A DNA stretch of 64,000 nucleotides, from the NCBI RefSeq assembly GCF_030332225.1, contig NZ_JAOWIF010000028.1, positions 620,001 through 684,000 on the forward strand, in the 5' to 3' direction. The notes under the pieces were generated by a model. The model saw only the letters and a list, made by a program, of their open reading frames with translations. It was not told where the DNA came from and ran no database searches. Positions 19,125-31,114 of the stretch are shown here, piece after piece (within the stretch, counting starts at the first letter, position 1; each line of letters opens with the position of its first letter). A program made the translations under genes and the position numbers. This stretch comes from Citrobacter sp. Cu233 (lineage in GTDB: Bacteria > Pseudomonadota > Gammaproteobacteria > Enterobacterales > Enterobacteriaceae).

Positions 19125-21707
19125 ATGCAAGAGCAATACCGCCCGGAAGAGATAGAATCCAAAGTACAGCTTCACTGGGATGAGAAGCGCACATTTGAAG
19201 TGACCGAAGACGAGAGCAAAGAGAAGTATTACTGCCTGTCTATGCTTCCCTATCCTTCTGGTCGACTACACATGGGCCACGTACGTAACTACACCATCGG
19301 TGACGTGATCGCCCGCTATCAGCGTATGTTGGGCAAAAACGTACTGCAGCCCATTGGCTGGGATGCGTTCGGTCTGCCGGCGGAAGGCGCTGCGGTTAAA
19401 AACAACACCGCTCCAGCGCCGTGGACGTACGACAACATCGCTTACATGAAAAACCAGCTCAAAATGCTGGGCTTTGGTTACGACTGGAGCCGCGAGCTGG
19501 CAACCTGCACCCCGGAATATTACCGTTGGGAGCAAAAGTTCTTCACCGAACTGTACAAAAAAGGTCTGGTATACAAGAAAACCTCTGCGGTGAACTGGTG
19601 CCCTAACGACCAGACCGTACTGGCAAATGAACAGGTTATCGACGGTTGCTGCTGGCGCTGCGACACCAAAGTTGAGCGTAAAGAGATCCCTCAGTGGTTC
19701 ATCAAAATCACCGCTTATGCTGACGAACTGCTGCGTGATCTGGATAATCTGGATCACTGGCCTGACACCGTGAAAACGATGCAGCGTAACTGGATCGGTC
19801 GTTCTGAAGGTGTAGAGATCACCTTTGATGTCAACGGCTATGACAATACGCTGACCGTTTACACCACTCGTCCGGACACCTTTATGGGTGCCACTTACCT
19901 TGCTGTTGCGGCAGGCCACCCACTGGCGCAAAAAGCAGCGGCAAATAACCCGGAGCTGGCAGCATTTATCGATGAATGCCGCAACACCAAGGTTGCTGAA
20001 GCTGAAATGGCGACCATGGAGAAGAAAGGTGTCGACACTGGCTTTAAAGCCGTTCACCCGCTGACCGGCGAAGAGATCCCGGTTTGGGCAGCAAACTTTG
20101 TCCTGATGGAATACGGTACGGGTGCAGTTATGGCCGTTCCGGGCCACGATCAACGCGACTACGAGTTTGCAACTAAATATGGTCTGAGCATTAAGCCAGT
20201 TATTCTGGCCGCTGACGGCTCAGAGCCGGACCTGTCTGAGCAGGCACTGACTGAAAAAGGCGTCCTGTTTAACTCCGGCGAGTTTGACGGTCTGTCTTTC
20301 GAAGCCGCCTTTAACGCCATTGCCGACAAGCTGGTCGAAAAAGGTGTGGGGGAGCGAAAAGTTAACTACCGTCTGCGCGACTGGGGCGTTTCCCGCCAGC
20401 GTTACTGGGGTGCGCCAATCCCGATGGTCACGCTGGAAGATGGCACAGTACTGCCAACACCAGAAGATCAACTGCCGGTGATTCTGCCAGAAGATGTCGT
20501 CATGGATGGCATCACCAGCCCAATTAAAGCCGATCCTGAGTGGGCAAAAACCACCGTTAACGGCATGCCGGCACTGCGCGAGACCGACACCTTCGATACC
20601 TTCATGGAATCCTCCTGGTACTACGCGCGCTATACCTGCCCGCAGTACAACGAAGGCATGCTGGATCCGGAAGCGGCAAACTACTGGCTGCCGGTTGATA
20701 TCTACATTGGTGGTATTGAACACGCCATCATGCACCTGCTCTACTTCCGCTTCTTCCACAAACTGATGCGCGACGCGGGCATGGTGAACTCTGACGAACC
20801 GGCTAAACAGCTGCTGTGCCAGGGTATGGTGCTGGCAGATGCGTTCTACTACGTTGGCGCAAACGGCGAGCGTAACTGGGTTTCTCCGGTTGATGCGATC
20901 GTTGAACGCGACGAGAAAGGCCGTATCGTTAAGGCGCAGGATGCCGAAGGTCATGAACTGGTGTATACCGGCATGAGCAAAATGTCCAAGTCGAAAAATA
21001 ACGGTATCGACCCGCAGGTAATGGTTGAACGTTACGGTGCCGATACCGTGCGTCTGTTCATGATGTTTGCCTCTCCGGCTGATATGACGCTCGAATGGCA
21101 AGAATCTGGCGTAGAAGGGGCAAACCGCTTCCTGAAACGTGTCTGGAAACTGGTTTACGAGCACACCACCAAAGGTGATGTGGCTGCACTGAACGTTGAT
21201 GCATTGAGCGAAGACCAAAAAACGCTGCGTCGTGACGTGCACAAAACTATCGCCAAAGTGACCGATGATATCGGCCGCCGTCAGACCTTTAACACCGCGA
21301 TTGCGGCAATTATGGAACTGATGAACAAGCTGGCAAAAGCACCGCAGGAAGACGAACAGGACAGAGCCCTGATGCAGGAAGCGCTGTTGGCCGTTGTGCG
21401 TATGCTTAACCCGTTCACCCCACACGTTTGCTTCACCTTGTGGCAAGCGCTGAAAGGCGAAGGCGATATCGACAATGCACCGTGGCCTGTTGCTGACGAA
21501 AGCGCAATGGTCGAAGACTCTACGCTGGTAGTGGTTCAGGTCAACGGCAAAGTCCGTGGTAAAATTACCGTCCCGGTAAACGCCACTGAAGAGCAGGTTC
21601 GTGAACGTGCTGGCCAGGAGCATCTGGTGGCAAAATATCTTGATGGCGTTACCGTACGTAAAGTGATTTATGTACCGGGTAAACTCCTCAATCTGGTCGT
21701 TGGCTAA
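19125..21707 (+). CDS. leuS: LeuS, leucyl-tRNA synthetase
   Basis: Class I synthetase that charges tRNA-Leu. The 860-aa length equals E. coli. The HIGH-type motif is HMGH (in [11 protein letters not shown], near residue 49). The CP1 editing domain lies at about 225-415, with the block [18 protein letters not shown] is in [14 protein letters not shown] near 619. A C-terminal anticodon-binding region and the small tRNA-contacting domain follow. ATG 19125 gives [12 protein letters not shown], the family start. A TTG 24 bases upstream is also in frame but not needed. It leads the leuS-lptE-holA-nadD operon. Confidence 0.97.
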   Translation: MQEQYRPEEIESKVQLHWDEKRTFEVTEDESKEKYYCLSMLPYPSGRLHMGHVRNYTIGDVIARYQRMLGKNVLQPIGWDAFGLPAEGAAVKNNTAPAPWTYDNIAYMKNQLKMLGFGYDWSRELATCTPEYYRWEQKFFTELYKKGLVYKKTSAVNWCPNDQTVLANEQVIDGCCWRCDTKVERKEIPQWFIKITAYADELLRDLDNLDHWPDTVKTMQRNWIGRSEGVEITFDVNGYDNTLTVYTTRPDTFMGATYLAVAAGHPLAQKAAANNPELAAFIDECRNTKVAEAEMATMEKKGVDTGFKAVHPLTGEEIPVWAANFVLMEYGTGAVMAVPGHDQRDYEFATKYGLSIKPVILAADGSEPDLSEQALTEKGVLFNSGEFDGLSFEAAFNAIADKLVEKGVGERKVNYRLRDWGVSRQRYWGAPIPMVTLEDGTVLPTPEDQLPVILPEDVVMDGITSPIKADPEWAKTTVNGMPALRETDTFDTFMESSWYYARYTCPQYNEGMLDPEAANYWLPVDIYIGGIEHAIMHLLYFRFFHKLMRDAGMVNSDEPAKQLLCQGMVLADAFYYVGANGERNWVSPVDAIVERDEKGRIVKAQDAEGHELVYTGMSKMSKSKNNGIDPQVMVERYGADTVRLFMMFASPADMTLEWQESGVEGANRFLKRVWKLVYEHTTKGDVAALNVDALSEDQKTLRRDVHKTIAKVTDDIGRRQTFNTAIAAIMELMNKLAKAPQEDEQDRALMQEALLAVVRMLNPFTPHVCFTLWQALKGEGDIDNAPWPVADESAMVEDSTLVVVQVNGKVRGKITVPVNATEEQVRERAGQEHLVAKYLDGVTVRKVIYVPGKLLNLVVG

Positions 21708-21721
21708 GCGCGGGAGGAAGC

Positions 21722-22315
21722 GTGCGACATCTGACAACATTGTTGTTATCCCTGGTGGTGCTTGTCACCGCCGGGTGTGGCTGGCATCTGCGTAGTACTA
21801 CGCAGGTTCCCCCCACGATGAAAACCATGATTCTGGTCACGGGTGATCCGAACGGCCCGTTAAGCCGTGCGGTACGTAATCAGCTGCGTTTGAATGGCGT
21901 TACACTGCTGGAAGACAGCTCAACGCGCAAAGACGTTCCGTCCTTACGCCTTGGTGCAGTCAGCATTTCGCAGGATACCGCGTCCGTGTTCCAGAACGGT
22001 CAAACCGCTGAATACCAGATGGTGATGTCTGTTAGTGCCTCAGTCCTGATCCCGGGCCATGATATTTACCCGATCAGCGCTAAAGTCTATCGTTCATTCT
22101 TCGACAACCCGCAAGCGGCACTGGCGAAGGATAACGAGCAGGAGATAATCGTTAAAGAGATGTACGACAAGGCGGCCGAGCAGTTGATTCGTAAACTGCC
22201 AAGCGTACATATTGCTGATGTTCAGTCATCCAGTGATGGCGTTGAACCTGCAGTGAAAACAGCAGCGCCAGCGCCCTCCTCTCCGGCACATGTTTCCACC
22301 ACCCTGGGTAACTGA
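21722..22315 (+). CDS. lptE: LptE, LPS-assembly outer-membrane lipoprotein
   Basis: Lipoprotein plug of the LptD translocon that inserts LPS in the outer leaflet. 197 aa (E. coli 193). The lipobox LVTAGC gives lipidated Cys19. The mature start is [12 protein letters not shown]. The tail after about 165 is poorly conserved and rich in Ala, Ser and Pro. It starts at GTG 21722 after GGGAGGAAGC. Its TGA overlaps the holA ATG. It is 14 bases after leuS. Confidence 0.95.
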   Translation: MRHLTTLLLSLVVLVTAGCGWHLRSTTQVPPTMKTMILVTGDPNGPLSRAVRNQLRLNGVTLLEDSSTRKDVPSLRLGAVSISQDTASVFQNGQTAEYQMVMSVSASVLIPGHDIYPISAKVYRSFFDNPQAALAKDNEQEIIVKEMYDKAAEQLIRKLPSVHIADVQSSSDGVEPAVKTAAPAPSSPAHVSTTLGN

Positions 22316-23346
22316 TGCTCAAGTTGTACCCTGAACAACTCCGCGCACAGCTCAACGAAGGGCTGCGCGCGGCGTATTTATTACTGGGCAATGATCCCCT
22401 GCAGTTGCAAGAGAGCCAGGACATCGTCCGTATGGCTGCCGCCGCGCAAGGGTTCGAAGAACACCATACGTTCACCCTCGATAACAGCACCGACTGGGGC
22501 GCAATCTTTTCCCTTTGCCAGGCGATGAGCCTGTTTGCCAACCGTCAAACGCTACTCCTGCAACTGCCAGAAAATGGCCCCAATGCCGCCATTAACGAAC
22601 AACTTGCCTCGCTCGTCACGCTGCTACATGACGATCTGCTGCTTATTGTTCGTGGTAACAAGCTGACCAAAGCACAGGAAAACGCCGCATGGTATTCCGG
22701 ACTGGCCAATAACGCGGTGCTGGTCAGTTGCCAGACACCTGAACAGGCACAGCTTCCGCGCTGGGTAGCCGCAAGGGCGAAACATCATAATCTGCAACTG
22801 GATGACGCCGCCAACCAGCTCTTATGCTATTGCTACGAAGGTAATCTGTTAGCGTTAGCGCAGGCACTGGAGCGGCTCTCACTACTTTGGCCTGACGGTA
22901 AATTAACGCTGCCTCGTGTAGAGCAAGCCGTTAATGATGCCGCGCACTTTACTCCCTTCCACTGGGTGGATGCACTGCTGATGGGCAAAAGCAAGCGCGC
23001 GCTGCATATTCTGCAACAGCTTCGTCTTGAAGGCAGTGAACCCGTTATTTTGTTACGTACTCTGCAGCGGGAATTATTACTGCTGGTGAATCTGAAACGG
23101 CAGTCGGCCCATACCCCATTACGGGCATTGTTTGACAAACATCGGGTATGGCAAAATCGCCGGGGCATGATGGGAGAAGCGTTAAACCGACTGACTCCCA
23201 CGCAGTTACGTCAGGCAGTCACGCTGTTAACACGTACGGAAATTACGCTTAAACAAGACTATGGTCAGTTAGTGTGGGCGGAGCTTGAGGGACTTTCCCT
23301 GTTGCTTTGCCATAAATCACTGGCAGATGTTTTTATTGATGGTTGA
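22315..23346 (+). CDS. holA: HolA, DNA polymerase III delta subunit
   Basis: Clamp-loader subunit that opens the beta clamp. 343 aa, matching E. coli. An AAA+-like fold without a functional P-loop is expected for delta. N-terminal [31 protein letters not shown] contains the beta-binding region. It overlaps lptE by one base (TGATG), with one base between its stop and nadD. Confidence 0.95.
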   Translation: MLKLYPEQLRAQLNEGLRAAYLLLGNDPLQLQESQDIVRMAAAAQGFEEHHTFTLDNSTDWGAIFSLCQAMSLFANRQTLLLQLPENGPNAAINEQLASLVTLLHDDLLLIVRGNKLTKAQENAAWYSGLANNAVLVSCQTPEQAQLPRWVAARAKHHNLQLDDAANQLLCYCYEGNLLALAQALERLSLLWPDGKLTLPRVEQAVNDAAHFTPFHWVDALLMGKSKRALHILQQLRLEGSEPVILLRTLQRELLLLVNLKRQSAHTPLRALFDKHRVWQNRRGMMGEALNRLTPTQLRQAVTLLTRTEITLKQDYGQLVWAELEGLSLLLCHKSLADVFIDG

Positions 23347-23347
23347 T

Positions 23348-23989
23348 ATGAAATCATTGCAGGCTCTGTTCGGCGGCACCTTTGATCCGGTGCATTATGG
23401 TCATCTGAAACCCGTTGAAATTCTGGCTAATCTGATTGGCCTGTCTCGGGTCATTGTCATGCCCAATAACGTACCACCGCATCGTGCGCAACCGGAAGCC
23501 TCCAGCGCACAGCGTAAACATATGCTTGAACTGGCCATTGCCGACAAACCGTTATTTTCACTGGATGAGCGTGAGCTAAAACGCGATACCGCCTCGTACA
23601 CCGCACAAACGCTGCAAGAGTGGCGCGTGGAACAAGGCCCGGATGCACCGCTGGCATTCATTATTGGTCAGGATTCACTGCTCACCTTTCCTTCCTGGCA
23701 TGATTACGACACGATTCTGGATAACACCCATCTTATCGTGTGTCGACGACCGGGTTATCCCCTTGAGATGGAACAGGAACAGCACCAGCAGTGGTTGGAA
23801 AATCATCTGACCCATACGGCAGATGATCTACACAACCTGCCAGCAGGCAAGATTTACCTTGCCGAAACGCCCTGGTTCAATATCTCCGCCACGCTTATCC
23901 GCGAACGTCTGGAAAAAGGCGAGCCGTGCGACGACTTACTGCCACGCGCCGTGCTCGACTATATCAACCAGCAGGGTTTGTACCGCTAA
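23348..23989 (+). CDS. nadD: NadD, nicotinate-mononucleotide adenylyltransferase
   Basis: Makes deamido-NAD from NaMN and ATP. 213 aa, as in E. coli. The nucleotidyltransferase motif [12 protein letters not shown] (T/HxGH class) is at 9-20. The C-terminal ISATLIRER replaces the usual ISSTxxR. ATG 23348 gives the family N-terminus [10 protein letters not shown]. Its last 26 bases overlap the convergent cobD 3' end. Confidence 0.96.
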   Translation: MKSLQALFGGTFDPVHYGHLKPVEILANLIGLSRVIVMPNNVPPHRAQPEASSAQRKHMLELAIADKPLFSLDERELKRDTASYTAQTLQEWRVEQGPDAPLAFIIGQDSLLTFPSWHDYDTILDNTHLIVCRRPGYPLEMEQEQHQQWLENHLTHTADDLHNLPAGKIYLAETPWFNISATLIRERLEKGEPCDDLLPRAVLDYINQQGLYR

Positions 23990-25058
23990 GCGTGTTGTTT
24001 AATGCCACCAGCAGGCGATCATTTTCCTCCTGACTGCGAACAGCAACCCGGTAATAGCGCACATCCAACCCAGGGTAATTGGCACAACTACGGATCAAAA
24101 CATGTTGTTCCAGCAATGATTTTTGCAAATCGATACCCGGTCGATCACAGCGTAACAGCCGATAGTTAGCCCGACCGGGATAGACTGTCAGGCCGGGCAG
24201 TATTTGCAATTGTTGATCAAATCGCCGTCCCTCCTGCGCTAGCCACTTCCACGTTGCCTGCTGATACGCGCTATCGCTGAGAATCATCTCTCCCGCCAGC
24301 GCGGCAAATGCGTTAATTGACCACGGCATTTGTCGGCTGCGCATTCGCGCTACGGCCTGTTCGTCGCTATTGACCAGATAACCCAGTCGCAACCCCGGTA
24401 TCGCATAAAACTTGGTTAGCGAGCGAAGAACCCAAATGTGCGGATTCTCTTGTAGCAGCGGAATAAAACCTTCTTCCCCGGCAATAAAATCGATAAAGGC
24501 TTCATCCAGAATCAAGGTAATCCCCAATTCAGCGCAGCGCGTTGCTATCGCAGCAAGCAGACGATCATCGGGCAATAGCCCTGTAGGGTTGTTGGGCGTA
24601 CAGAGAAAAAGGCAGTCCAGTTGTGGCGTTAACACATCAATGATCGTGGCGCTGAGCTGCCAGCCATCCTCCTCGCGCAGCGCAAATTCATGGATTGCAC
24701 ATTCTCCCCATTCCAGCGCCCGGCGGTATTCAGCAAATCCGGGGACGACAATCATCGCATGACGCGGCTTGAGCCCATTAACCAGGGTGAAAATAGATTC
24801 TGTTTCGCCATTCCCCGCGAGGATCCACGAAACAGGTACCTGATGATGCTGTGCCAGTGCCGCATGCAACTGGGTGTAGTCAACATCCGGGTAGCGTTCA
24901 GCCCTGTCCAGATTGTCGATAAGCGCGCATTTTAAGTTTTCGGGCATACCCAGCGGGTTAATATTCGCGCTAAAATCCAGCAATTGCTCAGGCGGGATGC
25001 CCAACAATGCGGCGGCTTCTCGGGTATTACCGCCGTGCGCGCTCTTCAATAAAGACAT
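23964..25058 (-). CDS. cobD: CobD, L-threonine-O-3-phosphate decarboxylase
   Basis: PLP enzyme that makes (R)-1-amino-2-propanol O-2-phosphate, the aminopropanol linker of cobalamin. The 364-aa length equals Salmonella CobD. It keeps family blocks [43 protein letters not shown] and the PLP lysine in [15 protein letters not shown]. The ATG at 25058 follows GGAG. An upstream ATG at 25124 would add 22 unrelated residues. It is divergent from cobC and overlaps nadD at the 3' ends. E. coli K-12 lacks it here, so its presence supports a Salmonella/Citrobacter-type B12 capability. Confidence 0.94.
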   Translation of the reverse strand: MSLLKSAHGGNTREAAALLGIPPEQLLDFSANINPLGMPENLKCALIDNLDRAERYPDVDYTQLHAALAQHHQVPVSWILAGNGETESIFTLVNGLKPRHAMIVVPGFAEYRRALEWGECAIHEFALREEDGWQLSATIIDVLTPQLDCLFLCTPNNPTGLLPDDRLLAAIATRCAELGITLILDEAFIDFIAGEEGFIPLLQENPHIWVLRSLTKFYAIPGLRLGYLVNSDEQAVARMRSRQMPWSINAFAALAGEMILSDSAYQQATWKWLAQEGRRFDQQLQILPGLTVYPGRANYRLLRCDRPGIDLQKSLLEQHVLIRSCANYPGLDVRYYRVAVRSQEENDRLLVALNNTLSGTNPAG

Positions 25059-25154
25059 CGTGCCGCTCCAGTTAAAAAAAGGTATTTTATTGAAAAATCT
25101 CTGCGCAATCAGGGCCAACATCATGTTTTATGCGAATAGCCTCACGAGGAAGAA

Positions 25155-25766
25155 ATGAGACTCTGGTTAGTACGTCACGGAGAAACCGAAGCCAATGTCG
25201 CCGGGTTATACAGCGGCCATGCCCCCACACCGCTAACGGAACGGGGGATTGCTCAGGCACAATCACTGAGTGGACTGTTACGCAATGTCCCTTTCGACAA
25301 CGTTCTGTGCAGCGAACTCGAACGAGCCCGCCATACAACCCAACTGATTCTGGCGGAACGCGAGGTTCCTGTGCGTGTCATGCCTGAACTTAATGAGATG
25401 TTCTTTGGCGACTGGGAAATGCGCCATCATCGCGATCTGGCGCGTGAAGACGCTGAAAATTATGCCGTATGGTGTAACGACTGGCAGAATGCAACCCCAA
25501 CCAACGGTGAAGGATTCCAGGCATTTTCACAACGTATTGAACGTTTCATTGCCCAACTTGCTGATTATAAAAATGTGCAGAACCTGCTGGTGGTCAGCCA
25601 CCAGGGCGTACTCAGCGTGCTGATCGCCCGACTGCTGTCAATGCCGGCAGCATCAATGTGGCATTTCCGCGTTGAGCAGGGTTGCTGGAGCGCGATTGAT
25701 TTCTGTGATGATTTTGCGGTTCTGAAAGTTCTCAATAGTCGCGCCGTGTGGCACGAGGGTGAGTGA
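25155..25766 (+). CDS. cobC: CobC, alpha-ribazole-5'-phosphate phosphatase
   Basis: Histidine-phosphatase-superfamily enzyme that acts on alpha-ribazole 5'-phosphate or adenosylcobalamin 5'-phosphate in nucleotide loop assembly. 203 aa (Salmonella 202). The phosphohistidine motif is LVRHGETEAN at 5-14. The second catalytic His is in VVSHQGVLSVL near 147. Divergent from cobD with a 96-base spacer, too short for a cobalamin riboswitch, and none is seen. Confidence 0.94.
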   Translation: MRLWLVRHGETEANVAGLYSGHAPTPLTERGIAQAQSLSGLLRNVPFDNVLCSELERARHTTQLILAEREVPVRVMPELNEMFFGDWEMRHHRDLAREDAENYAVWCNDWQNATPTNGEGFQAFSQRIERFIAQLADYKNVQNLLVVSHQGVLSVLIARLLSMPAASMWHFRVEQGCWSAIDFCDDFAVLKVLNSRAVWHEGE

Positions 25767-25997
25767 ATGCACTGTTTTTTCTGCCGAAGGGCCTCTCTCC
25801 CATTGACACCCTATGACAGGCTGCTATTCTCCGCAACCTGACTTTCCCCGCCTTTCAGAGCTTTGCAGAAATTGTTTTACAAAAATGGCGATGCATTCTG
25901 TTGCGCGGGGTGGGATGATAGCGCACTTCAAAAGCGCTTTCGGAGACATTTGTCCCGATATCGCCTCTGGTTCAGGTATACTAACAGACGTTTTTAA

Positions 25998-26339
<342 letters not shown>

Positions 26340-26342
26340 TGC

Positions 26343-26810
26343 GTGAAGCTGCAACTTGTCGCCGTGGGTACGAAGATGCCTGACTGGGTGCAAACCGGTT
26401 TTACGGAGTACCTGCGTCGGTTTCCAAAAGACATGCCCTTTGAGCTGATTGAAATCCCGGCAGGAAAACGCGGCAAGAACGCGGACATTAAGCGCATTCT
26501 CGACAAAGAGGGTGAACAGATGCTGGCCGCCGCAGGCAAAAACCGCATCGTCACCCTTGATATTCCAGGGAAACCCTGGGACACACCACAGCTGGCGACC
26601 GAACTGGAACGCTGGAAACTGGATGGTCGTGACGTCAGTCTGTTGATTGGCGGACCCGAAGGGCTGTCCCCCGCCTGTAAAGCGGCAGCGGAGCAAAGCT
26701 GGTCACTCTCTGCGTTAACCCTTCCCCACCCTCTTGTTCGGGTGTTGGTCGCAGAGAGTCTGTACAGGGCGTGGAGCATTACCACCAACCATCCTTATCA
26801 CCGTGAGTGA
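26343..26810 (+). CDS. rlmH: RlmH (YbeA), 23S rRNA m3-pseudouridine-1915 methyltransferase
   Basis: SPOUT methyltransferase acting on helix 69 of 70S ribosomes. 155 aa. The trefoil-knot SAM site is [11 protein letters not shown] near 103. The C-terminal motif is YHRE. It starts at GTG 26343, three bases after rsfS, so translation is probably coupled. Confidence 0.96.
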   Translation: MKLQLVAVGTKMPDWVQTGFTEYLRRFPKDMPFELIEIPAGKRGKNADIKRILDKEGEQMLAAAGKNRIVTLDIPGKPWDTPQLATELERWKLDGRDVSLLIGGPEGLSPACKAAAEQSWSLSALTLPHPLVRVLVAESLYRAWSITTNHPYHRE

Positions 26811-26840
26811 TCATTGATTCTTGAGTAGATTAAGCAGCGG

Positions 26841-28742
26841 ATGAAACTACAGAATTCTTTTCGCGACTATACGGCTGAGTCCGCGCTGTTTGTGCGCCGG
26901 GCGCTGGTCGCTTTTTTGGGGATTTTGCTGCTCACTGGCGTGCTAATCGCCAATCTTTATAATCTGCAAATCGTTCGTTTTACTGACTATCAGACCCGTT
27001 CGAACGAGAACCGCATCAAACTGGTGCCTATCGCCCCCAGCCGCGGCATCATTTATGACCGCAACGGAATTCCTCTCGCCCTTAACCGCACTATTTATCA
27101 GATAGAAATGATGCCGGAGAAGGTCGACAATATTCAGGATACCCTCGACGCGCTACGCAACGTCGTGGATCTGAGCGATGACGATATTGCAGCCTTTAAA
27201 AAAGAGCGTGCCCGCTCGCACCGCTTCACCTCGATCCCGGTAAAAACCAACCTGACTGAAGTTCAGGTCGCACGCTTTGCCGTGAATCAGTATCGTTTCC
27301 CCGGCGTCGAGGTCAAAGGCTATAAACGCCGCTATTATCCGTACGGTTCTGCACTGACCCACGTGATTGGTTACGTATCGAAGATCAACGATAAAGACGT
27401 TGAACGTCTGGATAAAGACGGCAAGCTGGCCAACTATGCAGCCACACATGACATCGGCAAGCTGGGTATCGAGCGCTATTACGAGGACGTACTTCATGGT
27501 CAAACAGGTTATGAAGAGGTTGAAGTCAATAACCGTGGCCGCGTAATTCGACAGCTCAAAGAAGTCGCCCCGCAGGCCGGGCACGATATCTATCTGACGC
27601 TTGATTTAAAACTCCAGCAATACATTGAAACGCTACTGGCAGGTAGCCGTGCCGCCGTCGTGGTCACAGACCCACGTACTGGCGGTGTCCTGGCACTGGT
27701 ATCTATGCCCAGCTACGATCCGAACCTGTTCGTGGACGGCATCTCCAGCAAAGATTATTCCGGGTTACTCAATGACCCCAATACCCCTCTGGTTAACCGC
27801 GCCACGCAAGGTGTTTACCCTCCGGCGTCCACGGTTAAACCTTATGTTGCGGTCTCTGCGTTAAGCGCAGGTGTTATTACCCGCAATACCGGGCTATTCG
27901 ATCCGGGTTGGTGGCAATTACCCGGTTCAGAGAAACGTTACCGCGACTGGAAAAAATGGGGACACGGTCATCTGAACATCACCCGTTCTCTGGAAGAGTC
28001 CGCTGATACGTTTTTCTATCAAATCGCCTATGATATGGGGATTGACCGTCTTTCTGAGTGGATGAGCAAGTTTGGTTACGGTCATTATACGGGCATCGAT
28101 CTCGCTGAAGAGCGCGCGGGTAACATGCCAACCCGCGAGTGGAAGCAAAAACGGTTTAAAAAGCCCTGGTACCAGGGTGATACAATCCCTGTCGGTATCG
28201 GTCAGGGCTACTGGACAGCAACACCTATCCAGATGAGTAAGGCGCTGATGATCCTCATCAACGACGGCATGGTGAAAGTCCCGCATCTGCTGATGAGCAC
28301 AGCGGAAAACGGCAAGCAAGTGCCGTGGATACAGCCGCATGAGCCTCCTGTCGGTGACATTCATTCTGGCTACTGGGAAATCGCCAAAGACGGTATGTAC
28401 GGTGTAGCGAATCGCCCTAATGGGACTGCGCACAAGTATTTTGCTGGCGCCCCCTACAAAATTGCGGCGAAATCCGGTACCGCGCAGGTATTTGGCCTGA
28501 AAGCCAATGAAACCTATAACGCACATAAGATCGCCGAACGTTTACGCGACCACAAACTGATGACTGCATTCGCGCCCTATGACAAACCCGAGGTCGCCGT
28601 CGCGATGATCCTCGAAAACGGTGGGGCCGGTCCGGCGGTAGGTACACTCATGCGCCAGATCCTTGACCACATTATGTTGGGCGACAATAACACCAATCTG
28701 CCTGCTGAAAACCCGGCGGTTGCAGCAGGTGAGGACCAATAA
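26841..28742 (+). CDS. mrdA: MrdA (PBP2), peptidoglycan transpeptidase for elongation
   Basis: Class B penicillin-binding protein of the elongasome. 633 aa with a single N-terminal membrane anchor at about 22-42. A pedestal domain follows, then the transpeptidase domain with the active-site STVK (PPASTVKP, near 330), SxD-type motif SADTF, and KSGTAQ near 544. It is followed two bases later by mrdB, its SEDS glycosyltransferase partner. Confidence 0.96.
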   Translation: MKLQNSFRDYTAESALFVRRALVAFLGILLLTGVLIANLYNLQIVRFTDYQTRSNENRIKLVPIAPSRGIIYDRNGIPLALNRTIYQIEMMPEKVDNIQDTLDALRNVVDLSDDDIAAFKKERARSHRFTSIPVKTNLTEVQVARFAVNQYRFPGVEVKGYKRRYYPYGSALTHVIGYVSKINDKDVERLDKDGKLANYAATHDIGKLGIERYYEDVLHGQTGYEEVEVNNRGRVIRQLKEVAPQAGHDIYLTLDLKLQQYIETLLAGSRAAVVVTDPRTGGVLALVSMPSYDPNLFVDGISSKDYSGLLNDPNTPLVNRATQGVYPPASTVKPYVAVSALSAGVITRNTGLFDPGWWQLPGSEKRYRDWKKWGHGHLNITRSLEESADTFFYQIAYDMGIDRLSEWMSKFGYGHYTGIDLAEERAGNMPTREWKQKRFKKPWYQGDTIPVGIGQGYWTATPIQMSKALMILINDGMVKVPHLLMSTAENGKQVPWIQPHEPPVGDIHSGYWEIAKDGMYGVANRPNGTAHKYFAGAPYKIAAKSGTAQVFGLKANETYNAHKIAERLRDHKLMTAFAPYDKPEVAVAMILENGGAGPAVGTLMRQILDHIMLGDNNTNLPAENPAVAAGEDQ

Positions 28743-28744
28743 TC

Positions 28745-29857
28745 GTGACGGATAATCCGAACAAAAAGACATTCTGGGACAAAATTCATATCGATCCCAC
28801 AATGTTACTTATCTTGCTGGCTCTGCTGGTATACAGCTCGCTGGTCATCTGGAGCGCCAGCGGCCAGGATATTGGCATGATGGAACGTAAGGTAGGCCAG
28901 ATCGCTATGGGGCTGGTCATCATGGTGGTGATGGCGCAAATTCCCCCCAGAGTCTATGAAGGTTGGGCACCGTACCTCTATATCTTCTGTATCATCCTGT
29001 TGGTTGCTGTCGATGCCTTCGGCGCCATTTCCAAAGGCGCACAACGTTGGTTGGATTTGGGAATCGTGCGTTTTCAGCCCTCGGAAATTGCCAAGATAGC
29101 CGTCCCGCTGATGGTGGCGCGCTTTATCAACCGCGATGTCTGCCCACCTTCGCTGAAGAATACGGCTATTGCGCTGGTGCTCATTTTTATGCCCACGCTG
29201 CTGGTTGCCGCGCAGCCTGACCTTGGAACCTCAATCCTGGTTGCTCTTTCCGGCCTGTTTGTCTTGTTTCTCTCTGGCCTGAGCTGGCGTTTAATCGGCG
29301 TTGCTGTGGTTCTGGTGGCCGCATTTATTCCAATATTGTGGTTCTTCCTGATGCATGATTACCAGCGACAACGCGTGATGATGCTTCTCGACCCGGAAAC
29401 CGATCCACTGGGCGCGGGCTATCACATTATTCAGTCTAAAATTGCTATTGGTTCAGGTGGGCTACGCGGCAAAGGCTGGTTGCATGGTACGCAGTCGCAG
29501 TTGGAGTTTTTGCCCGAACGTCATACTGACTTTATCTTTGCAGTACTGGCGGAAGAGCTGGGTCTGGTTGGGATTTTAATCCTGCTTGCCCTGTACATTT
29601 TGCTGATAATGCGCGGATTGTGGATTGCCGCCCACGCGCAAACAACCTTTGGTCGCGTCATGGCCGGTGGTTTAATGTTGATATTATTCGTTTATGTCTT
29701 CGTAAATATTGGTATGGTGAGCGGTATTCTGCCTGTAGTTGGGGTTCCACTCCCACTGGTCAGTTACGGAGGCTCTGCACTGATCGTGCTGATGGCCGGG
29801 TTCGGGATTGTCATGTCGATCCACACCCATAGAAAAATGTTGTCGAAAAGCGTGTAA
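28745..29857 (+). CDS. mrdB: MrdB (RodA), SEDS peptidoglycan glycosyltransferase
   Basis: Polytopic inner-membrane glycan polymerase that pairs with PBP2. The 370-aa length equals E. coli. About ten hydrophobic segments are present. Conserved blocks are [10 protein letters not shown], the catalytic-loop region [23 protein letters not shown] (given by its key residues W, E and D) and the C-terminal [12 protein letters not shown]. The start is GTG 28745. Confidence 0.96.
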   Translation: MTDNPNKKTFWDKIHIDPTMLLILLALLVYSSLVIWSASGQDIGMMERKVGQIAMGLVIMVVMAQIPPRVYEGWAPYLYIFCIILLVAVDAFGAISKGAQRWLDLGIVRFQPSEIAKIAVPLMVARFINRDVCPPSLKNTAIALVLIFMPTLLVAAQPDLGTSILVALSGLFVLFLSGLSWRLIGVAVVLVAAFIPILWFFLMHDYQRQRVMMLLDPETDPLGAGYHIIQSKIAIGSGGLRGKGWLHGTQSQLEFLPERHTDFIFAVLAEELGLVGILILLALYILLIMRGLWIAAHAQTTFGRVMAGGLMLILFVYVFVNIGMVSGILPVVGVPLPLVSYGGSALIVLMAGFGIVMSIHTHRKMLSKSV

Positions 29858-29867
29858 GGGGTACGCA

Positions 29868-30971
29868 ATGCGTAAGCAGTGGATTGGAATCTGCATCGCA
29901 GCAGGAATGCTCGCGGCGTGTTCAAGTGATGATGGTCAGCAGCAGGCTGCCGTCGCGCCGCAGCCTGCGGTGTGTAATGGTCCGATTGTTGAAATCAGCG
30001 GGGCCGATCCGCGCTTTGAACCCCTGAACCCAACGGCGAATCAGGACTATCAGCGTGACGGTAAGAGCTACAAGATAGTCCAGGATCCCTCCCGCTTTAG
30101 CCAGGCTGGACTGGCCGCCATTTACGATGCGGAGCCAGGAAGTAATTTAACCGCCTCAGGTGAAGCGTTCGACCCGATGCAGCTGACCGCTGCGCATCCG
30201 ACACTCCCCATTCCAAGCTATGCCAGAATTACTAACCTGGCAAACGGTCGAATGATCGTCGTACGCATTAACGATCGTGGGCCATATGGCAACGATCGCG
30301 TCATTTCGCTGTCGCGAGCAGCAGCCGATCGTCTGAACACATCTAACAACACGAAAGTGCGTATCGATCCTATCATTGTCGCACAGGATGGCTCTCTGTC
30401 CGGCCCAGGTATGGCCTGTACGACAGTGGCCAAACAAACCTATGCCCTGCCCTCTCGCCCTGATTTAAGCGGTGGCGGCAGCATGCCTGCTACACCGGAT
30501 GCGGGTCAGCCACAAGGTGATATCCGCCCGATCAGCAATTCCACGCTGAAAAGCGATGACCCTACCGGAGCACCAGTAAACAGCGGTGGTTTCCTCGGCG
30601 CACCTACCACGCTCGCTTCCGGCGTGCTTGAAGGTAGCGAACCGACGCCTGCGCCACAACCGGCCGCCCCAGTTACTGCACCAGCCACAACACCGACTGT
30701 CGCAGCAGCACCGGCCGCTGCCGTTGCCACTCCGGCAGCCGCAGCCAACGGTCGTTACGTCGTTCAGGTTGGTGCGGTAAGTGAACAGGCTCGTGCACAG
30801 CAGTATCAAAAGCGTTTAAGTCAGCAGTTTGGCGTTCCGGGCAGGGTAGTGCAAAACGGCGCCGTTTGGCGTATTCAGATGGGGCCATTCGCCAGCAAAG
30901 CTGAAGCCTCCACACTGCAACAGCGTCTTCAATCCGAGGCGCAATTACAGTCCTTCATCACCGGCGTGTAA
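29868..30971 (+). CDS. rlpA: RlpA, septal-ring lipoprotein with DPBB and SPOR domains
   Basis: 367 aa (E. coli 362). Lipobox LAAC gives Cys18. The double-psi beta-barrel domain lies at about 65-175 and includes ASGEAFDP and the segment RINDRGPYGNDRVISLS. A long Pro/Ala/Thr linker runs from about 215 to 290. The C-terminal SPOR domain (RYVVQVGAVSEQARAQQY onward) binds denuded glycan at the septum. In Pseudomonas RlpA is a lytic transglycosylase, but the E. coli protein appears inactive, so the activity here is uncertain. ATG 29868 was chosen at the lipoprotein signal. Confidence 0.94.
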   Translation: MRKQWIGICIAAGMLAACSSDDGQQQAAVAPQPAVCNGPIVEISGADPRFEPLNPTANQDYQRDGKSYKIVQDPSRFSQAGLAAIYDAEPGSNLTASGEAFDPMQLTAAHPTLPIPSYARITNLANGRMIVVRINDRGPYGNDRVISLSRAAADRLNTSNNTKVRIDPIIVAQDGSLSGPGMACTTVAKQTYALPSRPDLSGGGSMPATPDAGQPQGDIRPISNSTLKSDDPTGAPVNSGGFLGAPTTLASGVLEGSEPTPAPQPAAPVTAPATTPTVAAAPAAAVATPAAAANGRYVVQVGAVSEQARAQQYQKRLSQQFGVPGRVVQNGAVWRIQMGPFASKAEASTLQQRLQSEAQLQSFITGV

Positions 30972-31060
30972 TAACGTAAACCCGGCATCTAAGTTGTCAG
31001 TTTCTGTAAACGACATTAACAAAGTCACGCGGAAAGTCAGATGCCTGTGAGTTATGCATT

Positions 31061-31069
31061 TGCTATAGT
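31061..31069 (+). promoter_or_regulatory. Extended -10 promoter of dacA
   Basis: TGC-TATAGT is an extended -10 element with the TG placed one base upstream. A start near 31076 gives a 39-base leader to the dacA ATG. Confidence 0.55.
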
Positions 31070-31114
31070 AGGGCACTTTTTTTTAATTTCACCACGGACG
31101 TCGTAGTTCAGACC

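Noticed and set aside
19266-20153. 295-codon minus-strand frame
   Set aside because: Also antisense to leuS with no recognisable domain or ribosome site.
20220-21740. 506-codon open frame on the minus strand
   Set aside because: It lies antisense to leuS, whose motifs and length are certain. The composition (rich in His, Phe, Val, Asn) is typical of a shadow frame.
25059-25154. Cobalamin riboswitch between cobD and cobC
   Set aside because: The spacer is only 96 bases and lacks the conserved B12-box sequence.
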